64,000 nucleotides of DNA from Firm-13 sp964617375 (GCA_964617375.1 CAZTXQ010000012.1:1-64000), one strand, 5' to 3'; shown: positions 8,739-17,783, counted from the stretch's first letter. Notes: generated from the letters alone by a model not told the origin. Numbers and translations: made by a program.

Positions 8739-8767
8739 AGTTTAGCACCGTCATAATGCACTGTCAA
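8739..8767 (-). promoter_or_regulatory. Promoter of the binding protein-permease-malQ operon
   Basis: On the minus strand TTGACA (8767-8762), a 17-base spacer and TAAACT (8744-8739) lie about 80 bases before the start codon. The -35 box matches the consensus perfectly and the spacing is ideal. Confidence 0.75.
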
Positions 8768-9100
8768 TAACACATTACGGTTTTTTTTTAAATTTATTGT
8801 ATATTTTGTGCAGTAATCACGAGAATGTTGCGCGAAACAGGGGTATTTCTTCCGATTCTTGGCGGGTTCTTTTTCGAAAATTGTTACGAAACATCATCTG
8901 ATTTACAGCCTTTTTTACGGCGAAACGTTACACATCCTTCATTTCGTCTGTTTTTTGTCAGGATTTGCGGAGGAAGTAAAGCGAAGGGACTTTCGGAATC
9001 GTAATATTCCCCCCCTCCGATTGGATCGTCCACTATCGACCGCTCTGGCATCGGAGCTTTGGTAGGAAGACAACGAGAAAGCAGACCATTTGTCAATGAT

Positions 9101-9150
9101 TACACACCAAATGCGAGAAACCCGTCTTTTGGTGTGTAGATCAATGAGCA
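9101..9150. repeat. Hairpin repeat, copy 1
   Basis: TACACACCAAA (9101-9111) pairs perfectly with TTTGGTGTGTA (9128-9138) around the loop TGCGAGAAACCCGTCT. The following ATCAATGAGCAAAAA is also shared with copy 2, 148 bases away. A related TTTGGTGTG is found at 9602-9610 in the amylase terminator region. Confidence 0.75.
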
Positions 9151-9247
9151 AAAACACGTTATTTCGTTATTGAATGTTATCGCGTAAAATGTTTTGTGCT
9201 ATTCGATATATATATCCATGGGCGGATTTGTGGCTTTTCATCTAAAA

Positions 9248-9300
9248 TTACACACCAAATACGAGAAATCTGTCTTTTGGTGGGTAATCAATGAGCAGAA
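9248..9300. repeat. Hairpin repeat, copy 2
   Basis: Second copy of the element at 9101, with the same stem (one mismatch, GGTGGGTA) and nearly the same loop (ACGAGAAATCTGTCT), followed by ATCAATGAGCAGAAA. The loop substitutions with a kept stem suggest the structure matters or that the element is an old duplication. Confidence 0.7.
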
Positions 9301-9545
9301 ATGCAATTGTTTATCCACGCGCAGATAAAATCCACTTGTTGCGGCCATTTTATACGTATAACAATGCGGTGCTAAGTCTATTCGCCAATAACCACATGCC
9401 AAATCCGGATTATCAGTCAGCTCGCGTGTATATTCTCACACGTATCCAGCAGCAATCATAATCGGAGGCATCCGGTGAAAACGATCCATCAAACCAATAA
9501 CAATGATCAGCCCCCAATTATTGGACACAAATTATGCGCAGCAAT

Positions 9546-9637
9546 AAAAAGGGAGCCGCCTCTCAGCGTGTACATTTACATGCCGGACTTCTCGTCCGGC
9601 ATTTGGTGTGCACTTTCTTTCGAGACGCTCCCTCTTT
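9546..9637 (-). terminator. Terminator of the malE-malF-malG-amylase operon
   Basis: On the minus strand AGGGAGCG..TCTC pairs with GAGAGGCGGCTCCCT and ends in TTTTTATT. A second hairpin (ATGCCGGAC/GTCCGGCAT) is nested inside. It lies 25 bases past the amylase stop at 9662. Confidence 0.75.
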
Positions 9638-9661
9638 AAGGAGGACATGAATCTGGTATGG

Positions 9662-11437
9662 TCAGTCTGCTTTTTCGAGCAGGATGACGCCGTTTTCTCC
9701 GGTTGTGAAGGTAACGCTGCCGTCTTTCACGACAGCCTCCGTACCGTCATAGGCATTTCGCAACTTCGTGCCGTCTTCGAAGAATCCGCTCACGGGTATC
9801 GCCGTCTCTGTATTCGCGTCTCCGATCACCACTATAACCAAGTCTTGATCGGATCCGGACTCATAGGTTCGCGCAAAGATATACGGCGACTGCGAGATCT
9901 CGGTCTGAGCCCCCGCTCCGACGGCCGGGTGGCGGTTCCGGAACTGTCCGAGAAGGCAGAAGTGTGTGAATACGGCTTCGTCCGCGTTCTCCCAGTTCAT
10001 ATCCGACCGGAGCTTCTGGTCCGCATAAGGAGTCTCCGGCCAGGCAGTCGGCCGCGCCGTTTCGTCGCCGTAGTAGATCTGTACGGCTCCCGGCGCCAGC
10101 AAAAGCGCCGTCCCGCCCTTAATGAGATTGCTCCTCGTATAGAGCGCCGTATCGTGCGAAGAGATGTAGCTTAAGACGCTGATGTCTTCCTTCCTCATCG
10201 TGTCCGACATGAACGTATACAGCTTCGGAAGTATGGAATAACCTTTTAGCAGATTTTTTCGGAAACTGAAATTGATCATCGCATCAAACATGCCGATCTC
10301 GAAATACGTATCTTTCACAACACCGTGATCCCACGCCTCGCCAACCGTCCAGAAAGGCGTCTCGAAGTCTGTCTTGCCGGGATTGGCTTTTCGCCATTCT
10401 TCCAGAGCAAGCGAGGCATATTTCTTAAGTTCCGCCCAGCATTTCTGATCGATATGCTTTGCGGTGTCGCACCGGAAACCGTCGATACCGTATTCGGCAA
10501 CCCAGTCGGTAAGCCACTTGATTTCATAGTTAAGGACCGTTTTGGGGAGCTTGTTTTCTTCGAAAAAAGCATCGAGCTCATTTTGTTCCTGCTCAAGACG
10601 TCCTTCCGACGCCCATTTCTCGAGAAGCAGCGGCGGGAGACCAACTTCCTCTGTGCTTTCCGTCTTGAAATCCGGCAAGCCCGAAAGGGACATCAGCGTA
10701 TCGGAAGTGCCGCCCCTGTCGTAGCCCGAAAGTGCGTCGTCGGAGCGGATCCAGTCCGATCCCCACCAGCCGGACCACGAGTCAGATGCCGTGACCAAAT
10801 ACGTCTCCTCGGCCTCCGGGGACAGCGCGGACGCTTCGCCGTAATAGTAGTCTTCCCAGCCGGTCTTATATTCGCCGAATCCGTATTCGGCCGCATCTTT
10901 CATCGTCGCATAACCGGCGTGATTGAGCACCACGTCCATCACGATGCGTATGCCCTTTTCATGAGCGGCGTCAACCATCTCTTTGAACTCTTCTTCTGTA
11001 CCGTAATTTGCATCGGGCCCGGTAAAATCCAGGGCCCAATAGCCATGATAGGAATAAAAAGCGAAGCCGGGCGCCGACGTAAACCCGTGCACCTGTTCAT
11101 AAGGCGGTGTTATCCAGATCGCAGACACTCCGAGTTCCGTGAAATATCCGTCCCTGATCTTCTGTGTCACACCGGCAAAATCGCCGCCGTGAAAGCTTCC
11201 TTCACTCTCTGCAATACCGGCAATTACGTTCCCCGATTCGTCGAGCCCGCGGCCGTAGGAATGGTCGTTCCCGGGGTTCGCGTTATAAAAGCGGTCCGTG
11301 AGTAGAAAATAAACATTCGCATTCTCCCACGCAAACGAAGCGGAGCTCTTGCTCTTTACGGCGCCGCACGATGCAAGAACGGCCGCCGCCAGGACAAGCG
11401 AGGCGGCGGACAGAAGCACTCTTTCTATTTTTCGCAA
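9662..11437 (-). CDS. Alpha-amylase family lipoprotein (GH13)
   Basis: A 591-residue surface-anchored GH13 glucanase, expected to cut starch-like alpha-1,4-glucans outside the cell. A basic start, hydrophobic segment and lipobox (VLASCG) are followed by the barrel. Conserved regions are DVVLNHAG, GFRCDTAKH (nucleophile Asp), WTVGEAWDH (acid/base Glu) and SYISSHDT. A C-terminal beta domain follows. The start is taken as TTG at 11437, since GGAGGG sits 8 bases upstream and the signal peptide then begins LRKIERVLL. The ATG-initiated frame at 11548 runs back into the malG-type gene. It is the last gene of the maltodextrin operon, 19 bases after the permease. Neopullulanase or cyclomaltodextrinase-like specificity is also possible. 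Confidence 0.9.
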   Translation of the reverse strand: MRKIERVLLSAASLVLAAAVLASCGAVKSKSSASFAWENANVYFLLTDRFYNANPGNDHSYGRGLDESGNVIAGIAESEGSFHGGDFAGVTQKIRDGYFTELGVSAIWITPPYEQVHGFTSAPGFAFYSYHGYWALDFTGPDANYGTEEEFKEMVDAAHEKGIRIVMDVVLNHAGYATMKDAAEYGFGEYKTGWEDYYYGEASALSPEAEETYLVTASDSWSGWWGSDWIRSDDALSGYDRGGTSDTLMSLSGLPDFKTESTEEVGLPPLLLEKWASEGRLEQEQNELDAFFEENKLPKTVLNYEIKWLTDWVAEYGIDGFRCDTAKHIDQKCWAELKKYASLALEEWRKANPGKTDFETPFWTVGEAWDHGVVKDTYFEIGMFDAMINFSFRKNLLKGYSILPKLYTFMSDTMRKEDISVLSYISSHDTALYTRSNLIKGGTALLLAPGAVQIYYGDETARPTAWPETPYADQKLRSDMNWENADEAVFTHFCLLGQFRNRHPAVGAGAQTEISQSPYIFARTYESGSDQDLVIVVIGDANTETAIPVSGFFEDGTKLRNAYDGTEAVVKDGSVTFTTGENGVILLEKAD

Positions 11438-11456
11438 AGGACGATCCCTCCGGGCT

Positions 11457-12335
11457 TCAGCTCTTGACGGCTCCGCTTGTGACACCGCCGACGTAGAACC
11501 GCTGCATAATAATGAACATAATAATGATCGGCACGCCGATGCATACACATCCGGCGTTGAACTGGCGGAAATTGTCGTTGATGTTGTTCTTCTCGATCAT
11601 CTGGTACATGCCGATCGCGACCGTATACTTCTGGTAATTGTCGCCCATGATAATCCGGGCGGCGATGAAGTCGGTCCACGGAGCCATGAAGGACATCAGA
11701 GCCGTATATACTACAATCGGTCCCGACAGCGGCATGATGATCTTCCAGAAGATCTGCGCATTCGTCGCTCCGTCGATTCTGGCCGCCTCATCCAACGCCC
11801 GCGGCACGGTATCGAAGAATCCCTTGCAGATGTAGTAGTTGATTCCTGCGCCCGCCGAATACACGAGCACCAGAGCCACGAGACTCTGGGTCAGGTTGAT
11901 CGCCTTAAGTACATAGTAGACGGCGATCATCGACATAAACCCCGGGAACATACCGAGCACAAGAGCGATATTCATGTACGGCTTCCGGAAGCGGAAACGC
12001 ATCCGCGAGAGGACGTACGAGATGGTAAGTGTCAGAAATGTGCTCAAGAGGCAGGTTGCAACCGCGACGAGAAACGTATTCAGGAACCAGTTCTTGAAGG
12101 GATAGGTCTCATTGTTCCACAAATCGACAAAATTCTGTAGAGTCAACTGTTTCGGAAGAAAGTACGTGACAAAGGAGCCCGGTTCCGCACGAAATGCGGT
12201 AAGAACGACCCAGGCTACCGGGAACACCCAGATTATGGACAATACGGCGAGCAGCACATAGATAAACAGGTCGGCTGTGCGGCGGCGAAGTTTCGCTCCG
12301 GGGTTTTTCATCCGCCGGATATTGCTGTCACTCAT
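11457..12335 (-). CDS. malG: Maltodextrin ABC transporter permease (MalG)
   Basis: A 292-residue MalG-type permease with six predicted membrane helices. The EAA loop DEAARIDGATNAQIFWKIIMP is at about residues 187-208, and the C-terminus is FYVGGVTSGAVKS. Its ATG overlaps the stop of malF in an ATGA arrangement (12332-12335), so the two are translationally coupled. Together with MalF and the MalE-like lipoprotein it should import maltodextrins released by the amylase encoded next. The ATPase must be encoded elsewhere. Confidence 0.93.
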   Translation of the reverse strand: MSDSNIRRMKNPGAKLRRRTADLFIYVLLAVLSIIWVFPVAWVVLTAFRAEPGSFVTYFLPKQLTLQNFVDLWNNETYPFKNWFLNTFLVAVATCLLSTFLTLTISYVLSRMRFRFRKPYMNIALVLGMFPGFMSMIAVYYVLKAINLTQSLVALVLVYSAGAGINYYICKGFFDTVPRALDEAARIDGATNAQIFWKIIMPLSGPIVVYTALMSFMAPWTDFIAARIIMGDNYQKYTVAIGMYQMIEKNNINDNFRQFNAGCVCIGVPIIIMFIIMQRFYVGGVTSGAVKS

Positions 12336-13702
12336 GAAAACTCCTCCTCCCTCTTATATGCCACCGTATTCCGGTATGCGATCAGCGAAACCGTGGCCGA
12401 AATGACGAAGACAATAATGCCGATCGTCGACGCCAGATTATAGTCCCGGTTGTTGGCGGTCAGTTTGTAAAGCCACGTCACAAGGAGATCCGTCTTGCCG
12501 GCCTGATAATACGCGGTGGTCGTCGGCCCTCCGCCCGTAAACAGGTAGATGATGTTGAAGTTATTGATGTTGCCGATAAACTGCGTGATGAGATAAGGTG
12601 TCGTAACAAAAATCATATACGGCATTGTGATCTTGAAAAAGAGCTTGACCGGAGATGCTCCGTCGATCCTGGCCGCCTCATACATATCCACCGGAATATT
12701 CATCAGAATACCGGAAGCGATCAGCATCGTATATGGAATGCCGACCCACAGGTTCACAACAAGAACCGTAATTCTCGCAAGCGTCTCATTGTCAAGGAAA
12801 TGTATGCGCGCCGAATCGGCTATTGCGCCCATCGATACCAGAACTTCATTGATCGGCCCGTAGACATTGAACATGTTGCGCATGATAAGGAGCGATATGA
12901 ACTGCGGAAGCGCGATGGTAATGACAAAGAAGGTTCTCCACATTCCCTTGAAGCGGATTCCCTTTTTATTAATAAGAAGAGAAAGAAGAATGCCGAGGAT
13001 ATAGTTGCTGAATGTCGCGATAACTGCCCAGGTAAGAGTCCATGCGAGTACCGGGAAAAAGGTACCCGAGAGAAGCTTGTTCGCACCGAGCATAGCCACG
13101 AAATTATCGATGCCGACCCAGGTGAAAAGGTTGCCGGGCGGCTGATGATCCTTATCGTAATTCGTAAAGGCGATCAGTATCATAAAGACAAGCGGCAGTA
13201 CGGTAAACATCAGGATCCCGACGATCGAAGGCGTCATCAGCGTTACATGAAACTTCTCGTCCAGGAGGCTTTTCAGATCCATAACGATACCGGGCGCCTT
13301 CTGCCCGGCTTTTTTATAAGCGAGCATTTTTCTGGCGCTTGCGATATTCGCAATATAGACGGCTATAAAAATGAAGGTAATAACAAGAACCGCCACGCCG
13401 TATATCATCATCAGCATGGAGTTGTCGCCCTGCGACAGTATCGGAATTTTACTTCCGGGCTTTGTAACCCAGCCCTGCTTTTGCGTCCCGAGCGTAACAA
13501 GTCCGTTCAGTACCTTCACACCGGAGGATATCATGAACCAGATATATCCCGCTTCGATCGCAAGAAACAGAAGACCCTTTACGATTTGCCCGTGTATAAG
13601 ATTCGCAAAGCCCATGATCCATATCGACAGGCTCTCCGGCGTCTTCGCCTCAAGCCCCGGGAGTTTGCTTTTAACCCGTTCCTTTTTCTCTGTACCTCTC
13701 AC
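12332..13702 (-). CDS. malF: Maltodextrin ABC transporter permease (MalF)
   Basis: A 456-residue MalF-type permease. An extra N-terminal part carries two or three membrane helices (SIWIMGFANLIHGQIVKG..., MMIYGVAVLVITFIFIAV) before the conserved permease core with EAARIDGASPVKLFFKITMP. The start is taken as GTG at 13702, because GGAGGGGG lies 8 bases before it. The frame's earlier in-frame codons run into the end of malE and its stem-loop. The length with the extra helices matches Gram-positive MalC/MalF proteins. It is the second gene of the operon malE-malF-malG-amylase. Confidence 0.92.
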   Translation of the reverse strand: MRGTEKKERVKSKLPGLEAKTPESLSIWIMGFANLIHGQIVKGLLFLAIEAGYIWFMISSGVKVLNGLVTLGTQKQGWVTKPGSKIPILSQGDNSMLMMIYGVAVLVITFIFIAVYIANIASARKMLAYKKAGQKAPGIVMDLKSLLDEKFHVTLMTPSIVGILMFTVLPLVFMILIAFTNYDKDHQPPGNLFTWVGIDNFVAMLGANKLLSGTFFPVLAWTLTWAVIATFSNYILGILLSLLINKKGIRFKGMWRTFFVITIALPQFISLLIMRNMFNVYGPINEVLVSMGAIADSARIHFLDNETLARITVLVVNLWVGIPYTMLIASGILMNIPVDMYEAARIDGASPVKLFFKITMPYMIFVTTPYLITQFIGNINNFNIIYLFTGGGPTTTAYYQAGKTDLLVTWLYKLTANNRDYNLASTIGIIVFVISATVSLIAYRNTVAYKREEEFS

Positions 13703-13731
13703 GGTTACTACCCCCTCCGGAAACTTAAACA

Positions 13732-13769
13732 GGCAGCCAGGACCTCCGCTCCGGGGAGGTCTGGCTGCC
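13732..13769 (-). repeat. Intercistronic stem-loop between malE and malF
   Basis: A long stem pairs GGCAGCCAG-ACCTCC with GGAGGTC-TGGCTGCC (about 13732-13769), with a small loop and no strong T-run. Placed after the binding-protein gene, it fits an mRNA-stabilising or partial-termination element like those known between binding-protein and permease genes. Confidence 0.7.
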
Positions 13770-13791
13770 ATTCGTCTAATTTTCGTACCGA

Positions 13792-15084
13792 TTATGCTGC
13801 GACATCGGTGGACAGGAGTGTCTGCCATCCGTCCAGCGCTGCCTGGTAGTCGGTCGTTGTTCCGTCATAGATTTCTCTGGTGACGGCCATGCTGGAATCG
13901 GACCAGAAATTGCTCATCTGAGGAATCGAGGGCATCGGGATGGAGAATGCGGCCTGAGTGACCTGAGCTGCGATCGTAGGATCTGCGGTTACAGCCGGAT
14001 CTGCGGCGGCAACTAGATTTACGGGAAGCAGAGATCTGTCATTGAAGCGCTTGAGCTGGTTCTCCTCATTTGTTACGAATGCGGCAAGCTGCATAGCGGC
14101 TTCCGGATACTGTGTGCTGGATTTTACAACATAGACCTTAACACCGGAGAAAGAAACCATCTGCTTGTCCTGACCGCCGACTTTAATCGTCGGAAGCTTC
14201 GCTACGCCGTAGTTGTCTCCGAGAGCCGTCTTGTAAGCATCTGTCTTCCAGCTGCCCGTAACCTGTGCGGCAAGTGTTCCGTTTGCGAAAGCCTGCTCGG
14301 CGTCGCCGTCGTTGATGTTCTGGAGACCTGCTGCCTCCAGGGTCGCGATATACTCGGCAACCGCCAGGCCTTCGGCGCTGTTGAAGGTGCTGCCCTGCAC
14401 GTCGGAACCGCTGTCTCCGAAGAGCTTGCAGTTATTGGCAAACCAGAAAGCAGCCGTAAAGTAGTTGTTGCCCATGTCGAATCCGACCGTCTTGCCGGCG
14501 GCGGAGGCAACTTCGAGCATCTTGTCCAGAGACGCGACGTCGGTCTCTGTGAAAACACTCTTGTTGTAGTAGAGGTAATAGGTCTCGGCAGAACTCGGGT
14601 AACCGTATACGGTTCCGTCATATGTCGCGGCCGTCAGACCGGCTGCCGAGTCATTCGCAGCGATCTCTTCTGCATACAGCGTGTTCGGGTAAACAGCACC
14701 GGCCTCTACAAGAGCACCGAGCTGGTCATGTGCGATGGCAAATACATCTGCCGCGGCATCAAGGTCAGCCATAGCGGCGTCCTTCGCCTTGTCTTCGCCC
14801 GTTACACGAACTTCTACCGTGTACGTTGGATGTGCCGCAACAAAAGAAGCAGCCATTTCCTTCAGCATTGTCTGATCATCTTCGGATCCCCAGAGAACCA
14901 GGGAAGCGGGCCCCTCGGCTGCGGCTGTTGTTTCCGCGGCTGTGGTTACGGCGGCAGTCGTTGCCGCAGTCGTTGTTTCTGCCTTTGTCGTGGTTTCTGT
15001 GGTCGTGGGACTGCCGCACGCGGCGAGGCCCAGAGCCATCGTCGTTACCAGCACCGCGGCTGTGATTTTCTTGAAAAGTTTCAT
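13792..15084 (-). CDS. malE: Maltodextrin-binding lipoprotein (MalE-like)
   Basis: A 430-residue extracellular binding protein. Signal peptide MKLFKKITAAVLVTTMALG and lipobox LAAC are followed by a Thr/Ala linker (TTTKAETTTAATTAAVTTAA). The mature domain is MalE-like: LVLWGSEDD..., the hinge strand VYGYPSSAETYYLYYNK, and MPSIPQMSNFW near the C-terminus, which is typical of maltose/maltodextrin-binding proteins. GGAGG lies 9 bases before the ATG. It heads the operon, with a consensus promoter at 15163-15191 and a candidate operator between promoter and gene. Confidence 0.92.
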   Translation of the reverse strand: MKLFKKITAAVLVTTMALGLAACGSPTTTETTTKAETTTAATTAAVTTAAETTAAAEGPASLVLWGSEDDQTMLKEMAASFVAAHPTYTVEVRVTGEDKAKDAAMADLDAAADVFAIAHDQLGALVEAGAVYPNTLYAEEIAANDSAAGLTAATYDGTVYGYPSSAETYYLYYNKSVFTETDVASLDKMLEVASAAGKTVGFDMGNNYFTAAFWFANNCKLFGDSGSDVQGSTFNSAEGLAVAEYIATLEAAGLQNINDGDAEQAFANGTLAAQVTGSWKTDAYKTALGDNYGVAKLPTIKVGGQDKQMVSFSGVKVYVVKSSTQYPEAAMQLAAFVTNEENQLKRFNDRSLLPVNLVAAADPAVTADPTIAAQVTQAAFSIPMPSIPQMSNFWSDSSMAVTREIYDGTTTDYQAALDGWQTLLSTDVAA

Positions 15085-15133
15085 GTGAATGTTCCTCCAT
15101 TTTCGCTCTTTTTCGTCATGCAGTTCGGTTGAA

Positions 15134-15144
15134 TTTTCGAAAAA
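15134..15144. promoter_or_regulatory. Candidate LacI-family operator at malE
   Basis: TTTTCGAAAAA lies about 19 bases downstream of the -10 box, where a bound repressor would block early elongation. The same core appears at the glgP, lacI and binding-protein operon promoters. Confidence 0.5.
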
Positions 15145-15162
15145 CTTCTTGCCTTTTTCTGC

Positions 15163-15191
15163 AGTCTAGCATGCGAGCATGTCATTGTCAA
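15163..15191 (-). promoter_or_regulatory. malE operon promoter
   Basis: On the minus strand TTGACA (15191-15186), a 17-base spacer and TAGACT (15168-15163). The same pair of hexamers and spacing occurs at the lacI promoter (18854-18882). Confidence 0.75.
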
Positions 15192-15326
15192 TAATAGCTG
15201 TTTCACTACTTCGTAAATATTTGGTGAATATGACAATAAGTTTGCGCAAAACGTTTCTCATGAAGGAAAATCAATATTAATTGTTATTTGCTTTTTTCGA
15301 AAAGATTCGAATGCAAAGCGGCGGCC

Positions 15327-17678
15327 TTAAACCTTCCAGATATCTTCCGCATACTCCCGGATTGTCCGGTCGCTGGAGAAATATCCGGATCGCACGGTGT
15401 TGAGAAAGGCTTTTCGCGTGAAGACCGCATCATCGCCGTATTCGCCTATGGCGCGGAGCTTTGCTTCCATGTAGGATTCAAAATCCAGGAGCAGGAAGTA
15501 CTGGTCCGGCTTGTGCCAGGAGGCTCCCTCGAGGATGGAGGATTTGAGCTCGGCAAACACACCCGTATCGCCGTCGTCGAGAGTACCGTCGGTAAGAGCG
15601 TCGAGAATTCTCGCGATCCTCCTGCTGCTCTTGTAGATCTTCATCGGATCGTACGTATCCCTTGCCGCCGCAATGTCTTCGACCCTAGCGCCGAAAATGT
15701 AGTTGTTCTCCATTCCGGCTTCCTCTACGATCTCGATATTGGCACCGTCATAGGTACCGAGCGTCGGCGCGCCGTTCATCATCTGCTTCATATTTCCGGT
15801 TCCGGCCGCTTCCGTTCCGGCCGTCGATATCTGCTCGGAAAGGTCCGACGCCGGGACAAGCTTCTCCGCGTAAGAGACATTGTAGTTCTGAACAAAGCAG
15901 ACGCGAATCAGCCCGTTCACTTCGGGGTCACTGTTCACGAGACGCCCGATCTCGTTGATCAGCTTGATAATGCCCTTCGCACGCACGTAACCGGGCGCGG
16001 CTTTGGCACCGAAAACGAAAGCCGTCGGTGTAAAGTCACGTATGCTCTTGTCCTTTAAGCCGAAGTAGATGTCCAGGATGGAGAACGCGTTCAGGAGCTG
16101 GCGCTTGTACTCGTGAAGTCTTTTGATCTGCACATCGAAGATAAAGTCAGCCGGAAGGACAATTCCTTCCTTCTCTTCGATGTACCTGGAGAGCTGTTCC
16201 TTCTTAACGTGCTTGATCGCGCGGAATTCCTTCAGTACTTCGGGATCATCCGCGCATTTCTCAAGGCTTCTTAGCAGGGCAAGATCCGTAATCCAGGCAT
16301 CCGAACCGAGAAGTTTCGTAAGAAAAGACGAAAGCTCCGGATTGCATAAGAGAAGCCAGCGCCGCTGGGTGACACCGTTGGTCTTATTGCGGAAGACTTG
16401 CGGACGCACGGCGTACCAGTCCTTCAAGACATCGTTCTTCAGGATTTCGGTATGAATACCCGCAACGCCGTTGACGGCAGACGATCCGTAGACCGCAAGA
16501 TTCGCCATGTTGATTTGTCCATTTTTAAGGATCCGGCAGGCCGCCGCATGCTGCGCCGTTTCGGTGCCGCCGGCTTTGAACTCGTTTGTCATTCTCTTGT
16601 CGATCAGGCGGATAATCTCCGTGATGCGGGGCAGCTCGCTCTTATAGAGCCGTAAGTCCCATTTTTCCAGCGCTTCGGCCATAACGGTATGATTTGTGTA
16701 GTTGAACGTCTTTTTCGCGACGGCAAAAGATTCTTCGAAAGACATCCCGTAATCGTCCATTAAGATTCGGATCAGCTCCGCAATCGCGACCGTCGGATGC
16801 GTATCGTTCAGTTGAACCGCATACAGTGAGGCAAAATCCCCGAAGTCGGGGCCGTGCTGTGCGGCGTGTTTTCTTAGGATGTCCTGCACGGATGCGCTGC
16901 AGAAGAAATACTGCTGGCGGATACGGAGGCGTTTGCCGCCATCCGAGCTGTCATTCGGGTACAGGACGCGGGAAATGTCTTCGGCGCGGTTCTTTTCGCG
17001 CACGGCAAGATCGTATTTCTGATCGTTAAAGAGAGCGAAATCGAAATCGACGGGCGCTTCGCTCTGCCAGAGGCGGAGCGTGTTGATCTGTCTGCCGCCG
17101 TAACCGATGATCGGCATATCATATGGGACGGCTCTTACCGTCTGCCCCGCGAAAACGACATCGACCGCTTCCGCCTCTCGCCGCACCGACCACGGATCCC
17201 CGAATCGCGTCCAGTTGTCGCAGCATTCCATCTGGAACCCGTCCTCGAATTTCTGTTCGAAAAGACCGTATTTATACCGGATGCCGTATCCGTCAAGCGG
17301 ACAGCCGACCGTTGCGGCGGAATCCAGAAAGCAGGCCGCAAGGCGACCTAAGCCGCCGTTCCCGAGAGCTGCGTCTTCGATTTCTTCGAGCGCGGACAGA
17401 TCCGCTCCCGCGCCGCGGAGATATTCGTTCACTTCGCCGGTCATCTTCATCGCAAGAAGATTGTTGTAGACGGCACGTCCCACAAGAAACTCCGCCGAAA
17501 AATAGAACGCCCGCTTCCCTTTCCGCTGTTTTTCTTCGCTTTCCCTCCATGTATCCGATAGTTTGGCCATAATGTATGTGGCTATCGCCTGATGAAGTTC
17601 CTGTGCCGTCGCGGATTTAAGATCCTTCTGAAAATCGGATGCGAGAGTTTCGCTGATAAATTCTAAATGATTCCCCAT
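15327..17678 (-). CDS. glgP: Alpha-glucan (glycogen/maltodextrin) phosphorylase
   Basis: A 783-residue GT35 phosphorylase that splits alpha-1,4-glucan with phosphate to give glucose-1-phosphate. N-terminal landmarks are YFSAEFLVGRAVYNNL and LGNGGLGRLAACFLDS. The pyridoxal-phosphate lysine lies in GTGNMKQMMNGAPTLGTYDG, near residue 631, and the family's usual ASGTSNMKF reads AAGTGNMKQ here. Length is on the short side of normal. It is a single gene with its own promoter, in which a LacI-type palindrome fills the spacer, and it lies between malE and lacI. It should feed imported maltodextrin and/or stored glycogen into glycolysis. Confidence 0.95.
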   Translation of the reverse strand: MGNHLEFISETLASDFQKDLKSATAQELHQAIATYIMAKLSDTWRESEEKQRKGKRAFYFSAEFLVGRAVYNNLLAMKMTGEVNEYLRGAGADLSALEEIEDAALGNGGLGRLAACFLDSAATVGCPLDGYGIRYKYGLFEQKFEDGFQMECCDNWTRFGDPWSVRREAEAVDVVFAGQTVRAVPYDMPIIGYGGRQINTLRLWQSEAPVDFDFALFNDQKYDLAVREKNRAEDISRVLYPNDSSDGGKRLRIRQQYFFCSASVQDILRKHAAQHGPDFGDFASLYAVQLNDTHPTVAIAELIRILMDDYGMSFEESFAVAKKTFNYTNHTVMAEALEKWDLRLYKSELPRITEIIRLIDKRMTNEFKAGGTETAQHAAACRILKNGQINMANLAVYGSSAVNGVAGIHTEILKNDVLKDWYAVRPQVFRNKTNGVTQRRWLLLCNPELSSFLTKLLGSDAWITDLALLRSLEKCADDPEVLKEFRAIKHVKKEQLSRYIEEKEGIVLPADFIFDVQIKRLHEYKRQLLNAFSILDIYFGLKDKSIRDFTPTAFVFGAKAAPGYVRAKGIIKLINEIGRLVNSDPEVNGLIRVCFVQNYNVSYAEKLVPASDLSEQISTAGTEAAGTGNMKQMMNGAPTLGTYDGANIEIVEEAGMENNYIFGARVEDIAAARDTYDPMKIYKSSRRIARILDALTDGTLDDGDTGVFAELKSSILEGASWHKPDQYFLLLDFESYMEAKLRAIGEYGDDAVFTRKAFLNTVRSGYFSSDRTIREYAEDIWKV

Positions 17679-17730
17679 AAAAAAACCTCCGGTATATCAT
17701 AATGCTTTGTTCGTCCGAGCATTTGGCATT

Positions 17731-17759
17731 AGCATATCGGAAGTTTTCGAAAATATCAA
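17731..17759 (-). promoter_or_regulatory. glgP promoter with operator in the spacer
   Basis: On the minus strand TTGATA (17759-17754), a 17-base spacer and TATGCT (17736-17731). The spacer contains the palindrome TTTTCGAAAA (17744-17753), an ideal repressor position. A second TTTTTCGAAA is at ~17774-17783, at the end of lacI. Confidence 0.65.
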
Positions 17760-17783
17760 TAATGTATTCGTTATTTTTCGAAA

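Larger units (their letters stand above)
8770..9545. other. Gene-free interval with hairpin repeats
   Basis: About 780 bases between two divergently spaced glucan operons with no reading frame that looks coding. It contains the two hairpin repeats annotated separately and several CG-centred palindromic fragments (for example GAAACGTT at ~8922-8929). The remainder is AT-rich. It could hold a decayed element or a regulatory region. No RNA gene was recognised. Confidence 0.6.

Noticed and set aside
7168..8745. 525-residue reading frame on the + strand
   Set aside because: It is fully antisense to the binding-protein gene, which has a signal peptide, lipobox, promoter and ribosome site. The + frame is Cys/Arg-rich with no domain and no ribosome site.
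8884..9157. Short minus-strand frames as a transposase remnant
   Set aside because: No recognisable transposase motif, no terminal inverted repeats and no target duplication.
9101..9300. Possible CRISPR array
   Set aside because: There are only two repeat copies with 148-base spacing, internal hairpins and no cas genes.
12800..13849. 349-residue + strand frame opposite malF
   Set aside because: Highly charged, without domain similarity, and antisense to an unambiguous permease.
15241..15260. Catabolite-response element upstream of malE
   Set aside because: It contains AAACGTTT, but the outer positions of the CcpA consensus do not fit. The evidence is too weak for a feature.
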